A stretch of DNA of 22,500 nucleotides. It comes from Symbiodinium natans. Its lineage: Eukaryota; Sar; Dinophyceae; Suessiales; Symbiodiniaceae. The stretch covers positions 1 to 22,500 of the forward strand of contig CAJNDS010000075.1 in the NCBI GenBank assembly GCA_905221605.1. The letters run 5' to 3'. How positions within the stretch are numbered: the first letter of the stretch is position 1; every line of letters begins with the position of its first letter. The position numbers and the translations under genes are program-made. Shown piece after piece: positions 14,112-22,500 of the stretch. Under the pieces are notes generated by a model, which saw only the letters and a list, made by a program, of their open reading frames with translations, was not told where the DNA came from and ran no database searches.

Positions 14112-17100
14112 TCAGACCGCTGGAGGTCGACTGACTCTCGCAACCTGATAGCCCGGCCGATCTTCGTGTCGCCGTTGGTACGGGCTACCTCCGGTACAAG
14201 GAGTGCTGCTCCAGAAGACAACCTTCATCCCCCATTCTCTTGCAACATTCATTGCAGACATGACCCGCTCCACGGTGTCATTCGAGGTCCCGTCAACCCC
14301 TTGAGTAATCGGCAAGACGAATACTTGGTGCACACTTCCTTGCAGGTACAGATTCGAACGTGAACTCGTGCAAAACTCGATCAGCAAAGTTGAATATTCA
14401 GTCTCGAGTTCGCATAGCCGACAGAAAGCTTCATATTCGAGGTTGTCCGGCCCGAGTATCGAATCTAGCACTCCAGACAGCAACAAGCAAGACCTGACTG
14501 CCGGGACCTCTCGGAAATCGATGCTGGTCACATCTTCTAGTCCGAGGGTTGCTGTATGCTTTGCTGTTTGGAGGCGATTTAAATTCTTTGTGAGAAGATC
14601 GCTCACATTCTCGGTTCCGGCTACTCCCTCTACTGCCAACTCGCCGCTATGGACACGGTCTTGGATAAAGCACAACCTCAAGTCTATATGCCGCATGCGC
14701 CTGAGTAGCCCCTCCATGCTGGCAATTTGCCTAGCTGAAGCACTGTCGGTATACACGCGGTGGGGTTTCTGGAGGGTGCCCCAGATATGCGCCGTCAATT
14801 GCGCAAGTCCTGCCACCTCTTTTGCTGCCTCGGCGATGGCAAACAACTCTGCCTCTGCTGAGCTGAGTGCCACGACGCTCTGCAGGCGGCTGTATCCCTT
14901 TATGCAGTACCACAGACCGTCCACTGCGATGTAGATTACTCCGCCACTGGTGCTCTTCCGGGCTACGCTCATCTCGCTGCCCCAATTGCTGTCGCAATAG
15001 GCTACCAGGCTGGCATTCTCCCCCTCATTGGTCTTGCCATCTCCGAGCGGGAAGATTTGATCTAACAGCGGAAACGCTGCTAACCATCGCAGGAACTTGC
15101 GAAGTGCATCTTCATGCACTTGCCGTGGCGTGCTTTGTCCGCGTGACAACATGGAGTGAAAATACGTTATATCTGAGCGAGTTTGACAGAGCCATCCTAT
15201 CTTCCCTAGGCAACTTCGGAATCGTGAGGCGGCCTCACTCGACAGCTCCTTCGAAGGCTCTTCAACACTCTCCTCATCGTACATACTCCTGATGTCGGGT
15301 GTCGTCAAGGATGCTTTCGCGGTGGATATGTCCCATCCGAAAGATGTAAAGACCGACTTCACATACTCAGGCTTCACCCCAAGCATGATTTGTCGTCCAT
15401 CCCAACGGATTAAACGGCCGAGGAATTCCATCTGCCCATCTTCGATCAGCCTCCCTGTCACTTTGACTTTCAAGACTGAACTCAGGGCTTCGTGGACGTA
15501 CTCGAACCCTTTCTCGGTAGAAGACACAATGAGCAAATCATCCACGAACGCTAACATGATGATGTACTCCCATCCGGATTCAAGGTTGACCCATCCGCTG
15601 AAAAGCGTCGGTTCAAGCGGACTCGCTTGTAAGCCTAGTGCAGATACGATCCTGTTCAGGTGTCGCTGCCAGCTAAGGCTGGCGGAACGCAAACCGTAGA
15701 GCGCTTTCTCTAGTATCAAGTACGCGGTTTCGCCGCTCTCGAGCGCGAATGTGCTTGGCAACTCGATAATGGTGGGTTCCACTACCTGCGCAAAGAGAAA
15801 CGCGGTGGATATGTCGAGGCCGTAAGCCCGCATCTTTCCCTTCGCCGCCCGTGCAAGGACGATCTTGAGGGCTTCCACCGACGCAGTATTAGAACTCAAC
15901 CCCAAATCGAGTGCGGATGGTCGGCCATGAGCAAAATCCTTAGCGACTATCCTTGCTCGGACTAGTCCTGGGGCCTTCTGAGTGAGGACCCATCGGGACT
16001 TGACCGTCCGACAGTTTGGGTTGGCTTTGCGGTACTCATCTATCTCGCTCTTTGATCTTGCATAACCAACTTTCAGACTATCGAGCGCATTCACCTCTTT
16101 CTTGATTCCTTGCCATGTCTCTTCAGGATCCAGCTGAAAACCTTCCAGGTCATCGTAGCTGGCTCTAGGTCGATTCACCCAGAGAGTCCTGTCTTGGATT
16201 CTCATGTACGTCCCTGCGGACTCATCTTCCTTTTTCTCTTTAACTGAAGAGCATACACAAGGGTGGTCTTGGAGATTCAACAACTCAACTGCTTCACGCT
16301 CGACCGACTGTTGTTGCTTGTGGTGCTGTTGTTGTGTTGTCGTGTTCAAGCAAACATATGGGAACTTCTCCACGCTCGACCGACCAACCAGTAGGTGACA
16401 TGCTGCTTCGACGTCGTAGTGGTCACAACAAGAGAGTGGTTGTGGTGTGTAGTGGGCGTTCTCGAGCAATTCCTCCAGGTATCGGACTGGGACCCCCTCA
16501 TGGAATGTCTGGGGATGCTCTGGAGCGTCTCCCATCTCTGGAGCTTCTCCCATATCGTCATCCTCAGCCTCGGACGGCTGGTACTCGGACACATTCCAGT
16601 CAGCATCCGGCACTGACATCTCCGGGATCTCTAGGTCTCCGACTCCTGCTTGCTCAGGATCAAACGCTCGGACCTCCTCTCCTCCAAAGCGTGTTCGCTT
16701 GTTCGGCTTCATTTGCTCGTCATCATCGTATGGGTCTTCTCCAATTAGCTCCTCAGGTCTTCGGTCGACCTTCGGTCCTTCATCTAATGCCTCCAGAGCA
16801 TCATCGATGGAATCACGCAACCATTTTTGGTATCTCTTCACACACTTTTGGGAATGCCTGCTCGAGCTGACGCCTTCCTGGCATCCGGGGCACTTGGGTG
16901 TAACACCATGTTGTCTCACCCAGTCTATGGGAGGACCTCCACCTGGAACATATGGGAGAAACAGCTCTTTGGTCTTCGGTGCTTCAGGCGGGGGCACGAA
17001 GCCATCTAGGGCCTTTGCACCGGGCAGAAGATTTGCGTCGAAACGCAACGGGTAGAGCAATTTGAGTCCGGGCGCGATCACCCGTTTCGTCTCCCCACTA

Positions 17101-17396
17101 TCCAAGCGGATTTCCATGGCATGACCTGTGCTCCCAAGCACTGGTCCCAAGTAGATCCCTCGAGCATACTTGGCATCCGCGTCAGGTCTTCTAGCCCGCG
17201 TTATCTTAGCGTATGCTACCGCACCGAACGGATACGTGACTTGCGGTCGCACGCGATCTCCGCGGATCTTCTGCATGGGTGTCATGGTCGACCCTACAGA
17301 AACTGAAAACCTGTTGTGCGTGTGTGCTGCGTATTGAAACAAAAGGTCGAAAACATCCGCACACTCAGCATCCAAAACAACGCCATGTTCCCGCAA
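14112..17396 (-). CDS. Copia integrase C-terminus, reverse transcriptase, RNase H
   Basis: 1094 codons from a TTG at 17396; there is no ATG because it is the continuation of integrase after a one-base frame change near 17415. Residues about 1-130 are the end of integrase (MTPMQKIRGDR, TYPFGAVAYAK, GIYLGPVLGSTGHAMEIR). An acidic, His/Gln-rich linker follows. RT runs from about 420 to 680: SRWVLTQKAPG, RARIVAKDFAHG, GLDISTAFLFA (motif A), ALYGLRSASLSWQ, AFVDDLLIVSS (catalytic FVDD, about 618), MEFLGRLI. RNase H is about 795-930: AYCDSNWG, STSGGVIY, LSSAEAELFAIAEA, VYTDSASARQIAS, HIDLRLCFIQD, DLLTKNL. All expected catalytic acids are visible. The tail ends FWSSTPCTGGSPYQRR and stops shortly after, apparently cut by a frameshift. 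Confidence 0.9.
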   Translation of the reverse strand: MREHGVVLDAECADVFDLLFQYAAHTHNRFSVSVGSTMTPMQKIRGDRVRPQVTYPFGAVAYAKITRARRPDADAKYARGIYLGPVLGSTGHAMEIRLDSGETKRVIAPGLKLLYPLRFDANLLPGAKALDGFVPPPEAPKTKELFLPYVPGGGPPIDWVRQHGVTPKCPGCQEGVSSSRHSQKCVKRYQKWLRDSIDDALEALDEGPKVDRRPEELIGEDPYDDDEQMKPNKRTRFGGEEVRAFDPEQAGVGDLEIPEMSVPDADWNVSEYQPSEAEDDDMGEAPEMGDAPEHPQTFHEGVPVRYLEELLENAHYTPQPLSCCDHYDVEAACHLLVGRSSVEKFPYVCLNTTTQQQHHKQQQSVEREAVELLNLQDHPCVCSSVKEKKEDESAGTYMRIQDRTLWVNRPRASYDDLEGFQLDPEETWQGIKKEVNALDSLKVGYARSKSEIDEYRKANPNCRTVKSRWVLTQKAPGLVRARIVAKDFAHGRPSALDLGLSSNTASVEALKIVLARAAKGKMRAYGLDISTAFLFAQVVEPTIIELPSTFALESGETAYLILEKALYGLRSASLSWQRHLNRIVSALGLQASPLEPTLFSGWVNLESGWEYIIMLAFVDDLLIVSSTEKGFEYVHEALSSVLKVKVTGRLIEDGQMEFLGRLIRWDGRQIMLGVKPEYVKSVFTSFGWDISTAKASLTTPDIRSMYDEESVEEPSKELSSEAASRFRSCLGKIGWLCQTRSDITYFHSMLSRGQSTPRQVHEDALRKFLRWLAAFPLLDQIFPLGDGKTNEGENASLVAYCDSNWGSEMSVARKSTSGGVIYIAVDGLWYCIKGYSRLQSVVALSSAEAELFAIAEAAKEVAGLAQLTAHIWGTLQKPHRVYTDSASARQIASMEGLLRRMRHIDLRLCFIQDRVHSGELAVEGVAGTENVSDLLTKNLNRLQTAKHTATLGLEDVTSIDFREVPAVRSCLLLSGVLDSILGPDNLEYEAFCRLCELETEYSTLLIEFCTSSRSNLYLQGSVHQVFVLPITQGVDGTSNDTVERVMSAMNVAREWGMKVVFWSSTPCTGGSPYQRRHEDRPGYQVARVSRPPAV

Positions 17397-17413
17397 CTCA
17401 AGCTCATGTGTTG

Positions 17414-19672
17414 CTACGATTCCTTTAGGGTCCTAATGGCTCGTTCTGCTGCTGGTGCATGCCTTTCGGGTGCAAAGCTGTCCTCAGTACCCTCACAAAG
17501 ATCAGCGAGCCTCGCTGCGATGTTCTTCGTGAGTCCCTCTGCATCAGACATGAAATGCGGTTGTTTCACACCAAAGTGCCTGACCCAGGGATACAAATGC
17601 TCTGCTGTTGTTGCTGCGCTCTCTCCCTCAGGTCTAAAGCAAACTGCAATCGCAAAGCTCATGGTATGAACCAGTACGATGAATGCAAGCTTGCGAAAGA
17701 AGCACTGGTCAAGCTGAAACTCTCTCGGGTTCAGGTCGCTACGCTTTCGGGCTGGAGTGGTCCCTCTAGTGCGCTGGCAAAACTCACAGTCAGACATGTA
17801 TGGTACGTGTCCCTGCATGTGGTGCTGAAGCTCTGCCTGTTTACTACGCACATTGTCCCCAATAATTCCTTCTTCAGTGACTAACTCAAACTGCTGTTGT
17901 GGCTGTCGCGTATCGGGCTCTTTTCTCTCGTCTTGGGACAAAGCTGCAAGGATTGGGTTGGGCTTCTCCGTACTCCCTTTCAGGGAGACGGGGAGCGAGA
18001 ACGATCGCGCTCTTGGCGATCTCGGCGGCGCCTGATAAGTTCCATGAATGCAGGCGACGGCGCGCCACTCCACGGAATTGGGGTTTCGGGCGTGCGTTCG
18101 GGCCGCGGAACTGGAGGTGGCGGAGGTATCGGGAGCGCCAGCCTTGGCGCGACCGACCTCGCAGCCTGTATGTCCTGCGACCTTGCTCGGCGCCGGTCCT
18201 CGTATTGTTGGCCCGTGAGGATCCCCGCCTCGAGCTGAGTGCGAAGGCTCATTGGGTTGAATGGCCTTCCTGTCGGTGCCAATGTCCCCGCTGCTCCTGT
18301 TTCCATCGTTTCTGCCATCCTCATCACCGTGCTGGAGAGGTCGCTGGCGGCTTTCGGGGGTGTCAAGCTGACCGGCAGTTGGGCATGGTCCTTCACCTGC
18401 ATCCGCAGGAAGCTCTCCCTCAAAGGTCCGAGGGCTTGCAGCCCTTCTGAGGTGTGGCCTGGTGTGCTCAGATGCAGCTGCAGATACGGACCATGATAGC
18501 CCAGGTTGGAAAGTGATTCCCGCCAGGGAGGTGTCACTCGGAGAGTGCTCTTCGCATGCCTGGGCTCGGGGCCCCGGCGGTGCTCCGTGTACACTGCTGT
18601 CGGGCTGACCGGTTCCCCCGGCGGCTGCGTCATGGAGATAGGGGGATGCTCCGGATGTGCTGGGGTCGTTGGAGCTGGAACCCCTGTGGTTGGCCTCCAT
18701 TCTCCCCAATCCTCGTCGGACTCGTCTATCTCCACCACCATTGTCGATGGTCCTGGCTGGGCTCGCCGGTGCTGCCGCGGTTGTTTCCTTCGGGTTCGGC
18801 TGAGGAAACTCGCTCGGTCCCAGCGTAACCACTGAGCGAGCCTTGCCCTCTGTCCCTCCAAGTTCCAGCTGCTCTGGTTCGGCAAGAGCTTGCTCCCATG
18901 TGCCCCAATCCACCGGGTTCTGTGTCACGTGGAGGCCCTCCTTGGAGATGGTCTGCGTGAAGCCCTGCATGTTGGCTTCGTGTGGCTCGCTCATCAAGTG
19001 GGCTTCGGTGACATATTTCTGGCACAGGAGACAAAACAGCGTCACCGGCGTATCCGGTGAGTCGCTGGCTCCCGAAGCTTGTGCCGTCCAAGCTCCTCCG
19101 AACCGACGAGCAACCCACGTCATCCAGCCTGCCGACGCCCAGCGCCGTTTTCCCCTCCGTGCTGGCGCTGACGATGCCGGCGGGGGGCCGGAGGGCTCCC
19201 GAGGATCGACTCCCATGGTCGATTGATCCACATGGTCCGGCAGCAAGTTCCGCACCGGTCTCACGGCCATGGTTTTCTCCTTGGATTTGATCTTCGGCGT
19301 CGGCTTCATCTGCACCATAGCGGGTCCCTTGGCTGGAGCCTCTGACATCGAAGGATCCGTTTGGAATTCCCTCACCCCAGTGTGGGACGACGGTGCCTCC
19401 GCCGCTTCCGTCTCTTCCATGACGTACTCCATCGAAGGAGATGAGGTCGAAGGGTCCACCCTTGCCGAATCCAAATCCAGATCCATCTCGTCCCCTCCAG
19501 TGGACTCCGCCTCGGCATACGTTGCCTGGAGCTCCTCTCGGAGATCCTGTGGAAGCTCTATGCCGTGCTGCGCGGCGTTGGCCTCCAACATTATCAGTCT
19601 CCTGCGTCTCGCCCCCTGGCGCATGCCTTCCAACTCTTGGATGCTTCGTTGCATCGTGGCACTCGGATCCAT
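17414..19672 (-). CDS. Copia ORF: zinc-finger accessory region followed by integrase
   Basis: 752 codons with ATG at 19672, preceded in frame by stops, so it begins as its own ORF. Residues 1-100 are acidic and helical. A C2H2-type finger, CLLCQKYVTEAHLMSEPH, lies at about 212-231. From about 300 to 570 (18780-17990) composition is Ser/Pro/Arg-rich and unconvincing; the alternative frame 17980-18885 reads better there. From about 570 the frame is integrase: the HHCC zinc site (LQHHMQGHVPYMSDCEFC, about 612-630), then core residues in FQLDQCFF (D), HFMSDAEG (D) and PAAERAIRTLKE (E). It stops at TAG 17414 right after the E motif. So frame changes near 18780, 17990 and 17415 split what should be one ORF. 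Confidence 0.75.
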   Translation of the reverse strand: MDPSATMQRSIQELEGMRQGARRRRLIMLEANAAQHGIELPQDLREELQATYAEAESTGGDEMDLDLDSARVDPSTSSPSMEYVMEETEAAEAPSSHTGVREFQTDPSMSEAPAKGPAMVQMKPTPKIKSKEKTMAVRPVRNLLPDHVDQSTMGVDPREPSGPPPASSAPARRGKRRWASAGWMTWVARRFGGAWTAQASGASDSPDTPVTLFCLLCQKYVTEAHLMSEPHEANMQGFTQTISKEGLHVTQNPVDWGTWEQALAEPEQLELGGTEGKARSVVTLGPSEFPQPNPKETTAAAPASPARTIDNGGGDRRVRRGLGRMEANHRGSSSNDPSTSGASPYLHDAAAGGTGQPDSSVHGAPPGPRAQACEEHSPSDTSLAGITFQPGLSWSVSAAASEHTRPHLRRAASPRTFEGELPADAGEGPCPTAGQLDTPESRQRPLQHGDEDGRNDGNRSSGDIGTDRKAIQPNEPSHSARGGDPHGPTIRGPAPSKVAGHTGCEVGRAKAGAPDTSATSSSAARTHARNPNSVEWRAVACIHGTYQAPPRSPRARSFSLPVSLKGSTEKPNPILAALSQDERKEPDTRQPQQQFELVTEEGIIGDNVRSKQAELQHHMQGHVPYMSDCEFCQRTRGTTPARKRSDLNPREFQLDQCFFRKLAFIVLVHTMSFAIAVCFRPEGESAATTAEHLYPWVRHFGVKQPHFMSDAEGLTKNIAARLADLCEGTEDSFAPERHAPAAERAIRTLKES
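17980..18885 (-). pseudogene. Linker region before copia integrase, alternative frame
   Basis: A 301-codon frame overlapping the 752-codon ORF. From about residue 45 it reads like genuine protein: VVEIDESDEDWGEWRPTTG, SLSNLGYHGPYLQLHLSTPG, LGPLRESFLRMQVKDHAQLP, SLRTQLEAGILTGQQYEDRR, ending in an Arg/Ser-rich SRSPSP tail. The same DNA in the 752 frame is a low-information Ser/Pro/Gly mix. I therefore think the functional path goes from the zinc-finger segment into this frame around 18780 and back to the integrase frame near 17990. No enzymatic motif is visible; it appears to be a spacer domain peculiar to this copia lineage. Confidence 0.5.
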
Positions 19673-19699
19673 AGCGGCGGTCTCCTATCTGTCCTACTC

Positions 19700-21794
19700 T
19701 AGGAAAACTTCGCCTCTTTGAGCAATCCAAGCTGCCAATCTCAACCTCATCAGGGAAATCCTCCAAGCAAGCACGACAGACAACTGTTTCCCTACCATGC
19801 TCATGCACAAGACGCTCAACTGCTGGTGTGGTGCTGTTGTCCTGTTGCTTGTGTGAGATAACGCTGCTGTCATTTTCAAATACAAGCCGCTCAACTGCTG
19901 GTGTGGTGCTGTTGTCCTGTTGCTTGTGTGAGATAACGCTGCTGTCATTTTCAAACACAAGCCGCTCGACTGCTGGTGTAGTGCTGTTGTCCTGTTGCTT
20001 GTGTGAGATAACGCTGTTGTCTTCACCAAAAATCAAGCGTTCATCCCTATCAAGCTCACGAACAACTGGCGTATCCACATGACTGAAAAACTGAAGTTGA
20101 TCCCTCGCAGAGCCGGAAACGTCATCGACTGTCCTTAGTCTGTCCTTAGCTTCGCCTTGGTCCAGGTCAACATGTTCGTGGCTCGTCTGAAACTCGCAAT
20201 CAACTACCTCATCAAGACATGAAACATCCAGCAATTCGGGGTTTTCGGGCTCAACACACACTCTCGCAGAGCTGCGATGACCTCGATTCGAAGTCGAACG
20301 ATGAAAATCACGACTCGAAGACGACTTGCGAGACCGACTTCGACGAAACTGTTCCGTTTTGGCGATCAAATCCTGCGGTTTCAGCGCTAAAGGATGGTCA
20401 TTCCGAACTGACGCAAGCCAACTAACTGAAGCAAACATGGTTGGTTTCAGCGTTACGCCGTGCTTTCGGACGGTAATTACGCCCTGCTGGCCGCACATTG
20501 CTGGCTCCCAACCTCCATTCTGACAAAGCAAGTTGATGTTCAGCAAATTGTGCTTGATCTGATCGGAAATGACGGCTTCAAACCTAGCCCTACACATGTA
20601 CACAGCGTCACCCTCATGCTCAGAACTGCTCTTCAGTGATGCTGATGTGGTGGTTTCAAAGCAAACTTCCACCAAAACATGTGTCGATCCGCCAATCTCA
20701 ACGGAATCTCCTGTCGCAGTCTCCGCATACGACTTCGGGCGTCCTTCAAGCCATGCAAGGACCTTCACATGATCACTCTCAAGCGTCTCTCTCGTGATGA
20801 TGTGGAACGAACTACCAGAGTCAATCAGCCAGTAAATACGATCATCTGAAGGAAAACTAACCACTTGGTTCGTGAGCATCATACCAAAGTGATATCCCTC
20901 CAGAAACGTCTTGATTGATGACTGTGCTTTTCCACTACCCTTGGTTGTGGGCTGTGCTGCTGCTTTCGCCGAAGTAGACGATGAAGATGATGGTGCCTCT
21001 GGCTGCGTCGTAACGGCCTGGTTCGTTGCCGCTGCGGCTTTGTCCTTCGGAGGTGCCCAGCAGTCGCGTGCCCAGTGTCCAGTCTTCCCGCAGTTCCGGC
21101 AGACATCCGTCTTCTTCGCCTCTCTGCTCTTGCTTCGAGCTTTGTCCCCTTTTCCGCTTCGCTCACCTTTCTTGTCCTTTCCTTTCGCTTTGCCGCCCTT
21201 CAGTCCCTTTTCTCCTTTCTCGCCTTTGTTGCCTTGGTTGCCCTTGGGGCCTTTGTTGCTCTTGTCTCTGTCGCCCTTTCCGCCTCTGCCACCCTTGAAG
21301 GCATTCGCATACCCGGATGCTCCTTCTCTCTGGAAGTCCATCACACGAAGCTGCTCGTCGTAAAACTGCAAACCAGTCATCAGCTCACCCATGCTCTTTG
21401 TTGAGTGATGGAGGAGCAGATATCTCTTGGTCTCAGAATCCAAGTGCTTCATCAGGCACAGGACTCCCTCTTGTTCTCCGATGAGCAACTCCGGGAAGCG
21501 ATGCTTCACCTGCGCCTCGAACTTGAGAAGCTCGGTGGTGTACCACCTGGCGACATCAAGTGGTCGCTTGAGATGCTTTGGTGGCACCAGGCCTAACGCC
21601 TGTTCGCGGAGGGCCTGTCCTTCCACTCTGGAGCGAACTGACAATTCGTTTTCAACGAGCGCCAGAGTTCGTATCCGGCACTTGCTCCCATTTGTTTCAC
21701 CTCGATGAGATGCACCAAATCTTGCCCACGTTGGAACTTGCTCATGGACTGACGAAGCAAAAACCAAAGTTTGGTTGACCGGTCCCGGCTTCAA
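19700..21794 (-). CDS. Copia Gag C-terminus, CCHC knuckle and aspartic protease
   Basis: The frame is open from 21794 to 18726, but only the part to about 19700 reads as real protein; beyond that it shadows the zinc-finger ORF. Gag capsid-like sequence (LVPPKHLKRPLDVARWYTTE, KRYLLLHHSTKSMGELMTGL) is followed by a Gly/Lys-rich stretch of GxxGxK-type repeats (21140-21300), a nucleocapsid knuckle CRNCGKTGHWARDC (residues about 229-242), a Ser/Ala linker, and protease with active site WLIDSGSSFHI (about residue 322) and a downstream NLLNINLLCQNG. The protease domain is followed by a charged linker with 75-bp tandem repeats and CRACLEDF. The start at 21794 is only where the frame opens; the N-terminus of Gag is in other frames to the right. 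Confidence 0.8.
19811..20035 (-). repeat. Three tandem 75-bp repeats within the copia gag-pro ORF
   Basis: Units start at 19811, 19886 and 19961. Each encodes 25 residues around VISHKQQDNSTTPAVERLVF, so length changes keep the frame. They lie in the linker between protease and the zinc-finger ORF. Units differ by only a few bases, so expansion was recent compared with the frame damage elsewhere. Confidence 0.85.
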
Positions 21795-22341
21795 GCCTCA
21801 CTTGCAAGACTTCCACATTGCTACTGATCGCTTCTTGCAATTCCGTAGCGTAGCGGTCGTCGAGCAAACAAAGCCAACTCGTAAGTTCGTCTCTGTAGGC
21901 CGTCCAAACTCGGATTTCAGCATGTCTGCTTGTCATGGACGCATAGTTCAGCTGAGGCAACTGTGGAATGTAACCCTCTGCTCTCTTGTTTCGTACACCA
22001 GAGTCTACTTCCATGTCCACAGGGGTCGATGCATTCGCAGGTGCTGCTGAGGGGTCTCCTCCAGGTGTAGGACTCGTCGACGATGAAGCTGCAGCTGCTG
22101 CAATATGCGCATTGGCAGCATTCGCACTTGCAAGCTGCAATGCTTGCGTAAGCATGGCACTCATCTGTTGAAGTTGAGCTGCCTGCTGTCGGATCTGCTC
22201 GTCCTGCGCTTGCAGCATTGCTCTCGTGAACTCCATCTGTTGAGCTACTCGGTGCAACGGGCAACTGCATATTCGGAACTTGAAGGGGTTCTTGTGGTGC
22301 CGTCTGAGGGGGTGTTCCCATCTGGTAGAACTGAGGTCCAA
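21742..22341 (-). pseudogene. Copia Gag, middle part (separate frame)
   Basis: From about 22250 down to about 21790 this frame carries Gag sequence: a helical Gln/Ala-rich stretch (MEFTRAMLQAQDEQIRQQAA, MSAMLTQALQLASANAANAH), an acidic linker (VDMEVDSG), then LPQLNYASMTSRHAEIRVW and DELTSWLCLLDDRYATELQ, the type of segment at the start of copia capsid. Before 22250 the other frame (22489-) reads better, and after about 21780 the frame of the 21794 ORF does. It is thus one Gag broken by frameshifts at both ends. Confidence 0.65.
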
Positions 22342-22500
22342 ACGAAGGCACAGCCCCGACTGGTGGCTGATGGCCTGCTCCAGTCGTAGCTGTCCACTGG
22401 CTTGGGTCTACTCTGCGTGGAACTGAAACTGATCGCGCTGGCAAAGACCCCACGTTCTCTTCTCCCACGGGCACTTGGTGACCTTGCACCAGAAAGCCCT
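22250..22500 (-). pseudogene. Copia Gag, N-terminal part, open at right edge
   Basis: This frame is open at the window edge; convincing protein runs to about 22250 (VGSLPARSVSVPRRVDPSQW, GAVPSFGPQFYQMGTPPQ, VPNMQLPVAP), Pro/Gln/Gly-rich and probably disordered. It then continues as a shadow to 21917, while the real Gag reading moves to the frame of 22341. The initiation codon is not identified and probably lies beyond 22500. Confidence 0.5.

Larger units (their letters stand above)
13974..22500 (-). mobile_element. Ty1/copia LTR retrotransposon, degenerate, runs off right edge
   Basis: Domain order on the minus strand is Gag - CCHC - protease - (zinc-finger ORF) - integrase - RT - RNase H, the copia order. 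The 5' LTR and primer-binding site are beyond 22500; the 3' LTR is absent at its expected place, where unit 1 begins. The coding frame changes near 22250, 21780, 19700, about 18780, about 17990 and 17415, so it is not translatable as one polyprotein without recoding. Confidence 0.85.

Noticed and set aside
18726-19700. The C-terminal 320 residues of the 1022-codon copia frame as a Gly/Arg-rich domain.
   Set aside because: Overlaps the better-supported zinc-finger ORF in another frame and has no motif; treated as shadow reading.
21140-21300. Gly/Lys repeat as a collagen-like protein.
   Set aside because: It lies inside Gag just before the CCHC knuckle, where a basic RNA-binding linker is expected.

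Overview
The window is nuclear DNA from a dinoflagellate, most likely a Symbiodiniaceae-like species. Two things point there. The retroelement proteins are of a dinoflagellate type, and the 3' part of the dinoflagellate spliced leader (TTTGGCTCAAG / TGGCTCAAG) sits exactly at the 5' ends of two inserted elements. Every convincing coding region is on the minus strand. I see no host housekeeping gene, tRNA, rRNA or CRISPR array.

Layout, in minus-strand transcription order from right to left. (1) 22500-13974 is a degenerate Ty1/copia element: Gag, CCHC knuckle, protease (DSGS), an extra zinc-finger ORF, integrase, reverse transcriptase (FVDD), RNase H, a C-terminal PCTGGSPYQ remnant, then a polypurine tract at 13988-13996. 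Its reading frame changes several times. (2) 13973-11475 ('unit 1') is a 2.5 kb element with spliced-leader relics, a 305-aa zinc-binding-type ORF, a hairpin-rich noncoding part and a structured 3' tail. (3) 11461-5270 ('unit 2') is a 5'-truncated non-LTR (LINE) element. It has a long endonuclease-RT-RNase H ORF, a downstream ORF3 region, and the same structured 3' tail as unit 1. (4) 5256 to beyond position 1 ('unit 3') is a LINE of the same family with its 5' end intact (SL relics, 5' leader, ORF1 with zinc ribbon and coiled coil, ORF2). It runs off the left edge.

The 13-mer TGATATATGTGAC (minus strand) stands at each of the three junctions: 13974-13986, 11462-11474 and 5257-5269. It is best read as a target-site duplication repeated each time a retroposon entered the same spot, giving a head-to-tail chain of at least three insertions at the end of the copia element. 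Units 1 and 2 share a 3' tail whose stems differ in sequence but keep pairing. Units 1 and 3 share a 104-bp 5' leader. Unit 1 therefore looks like a non-autonomous passenger using the LINE machinery.

Other main observations: unit 2 has an in-frame 69-bp deletion that removes exactly the RT catalytic xLDD block, which unit 3 keeps. A tiny hairpin with a fixed GAG-NNN-CTC core and locus-specific matching stems recurs about 17 times across the LINE-type units, and I did not see it in the copia element.
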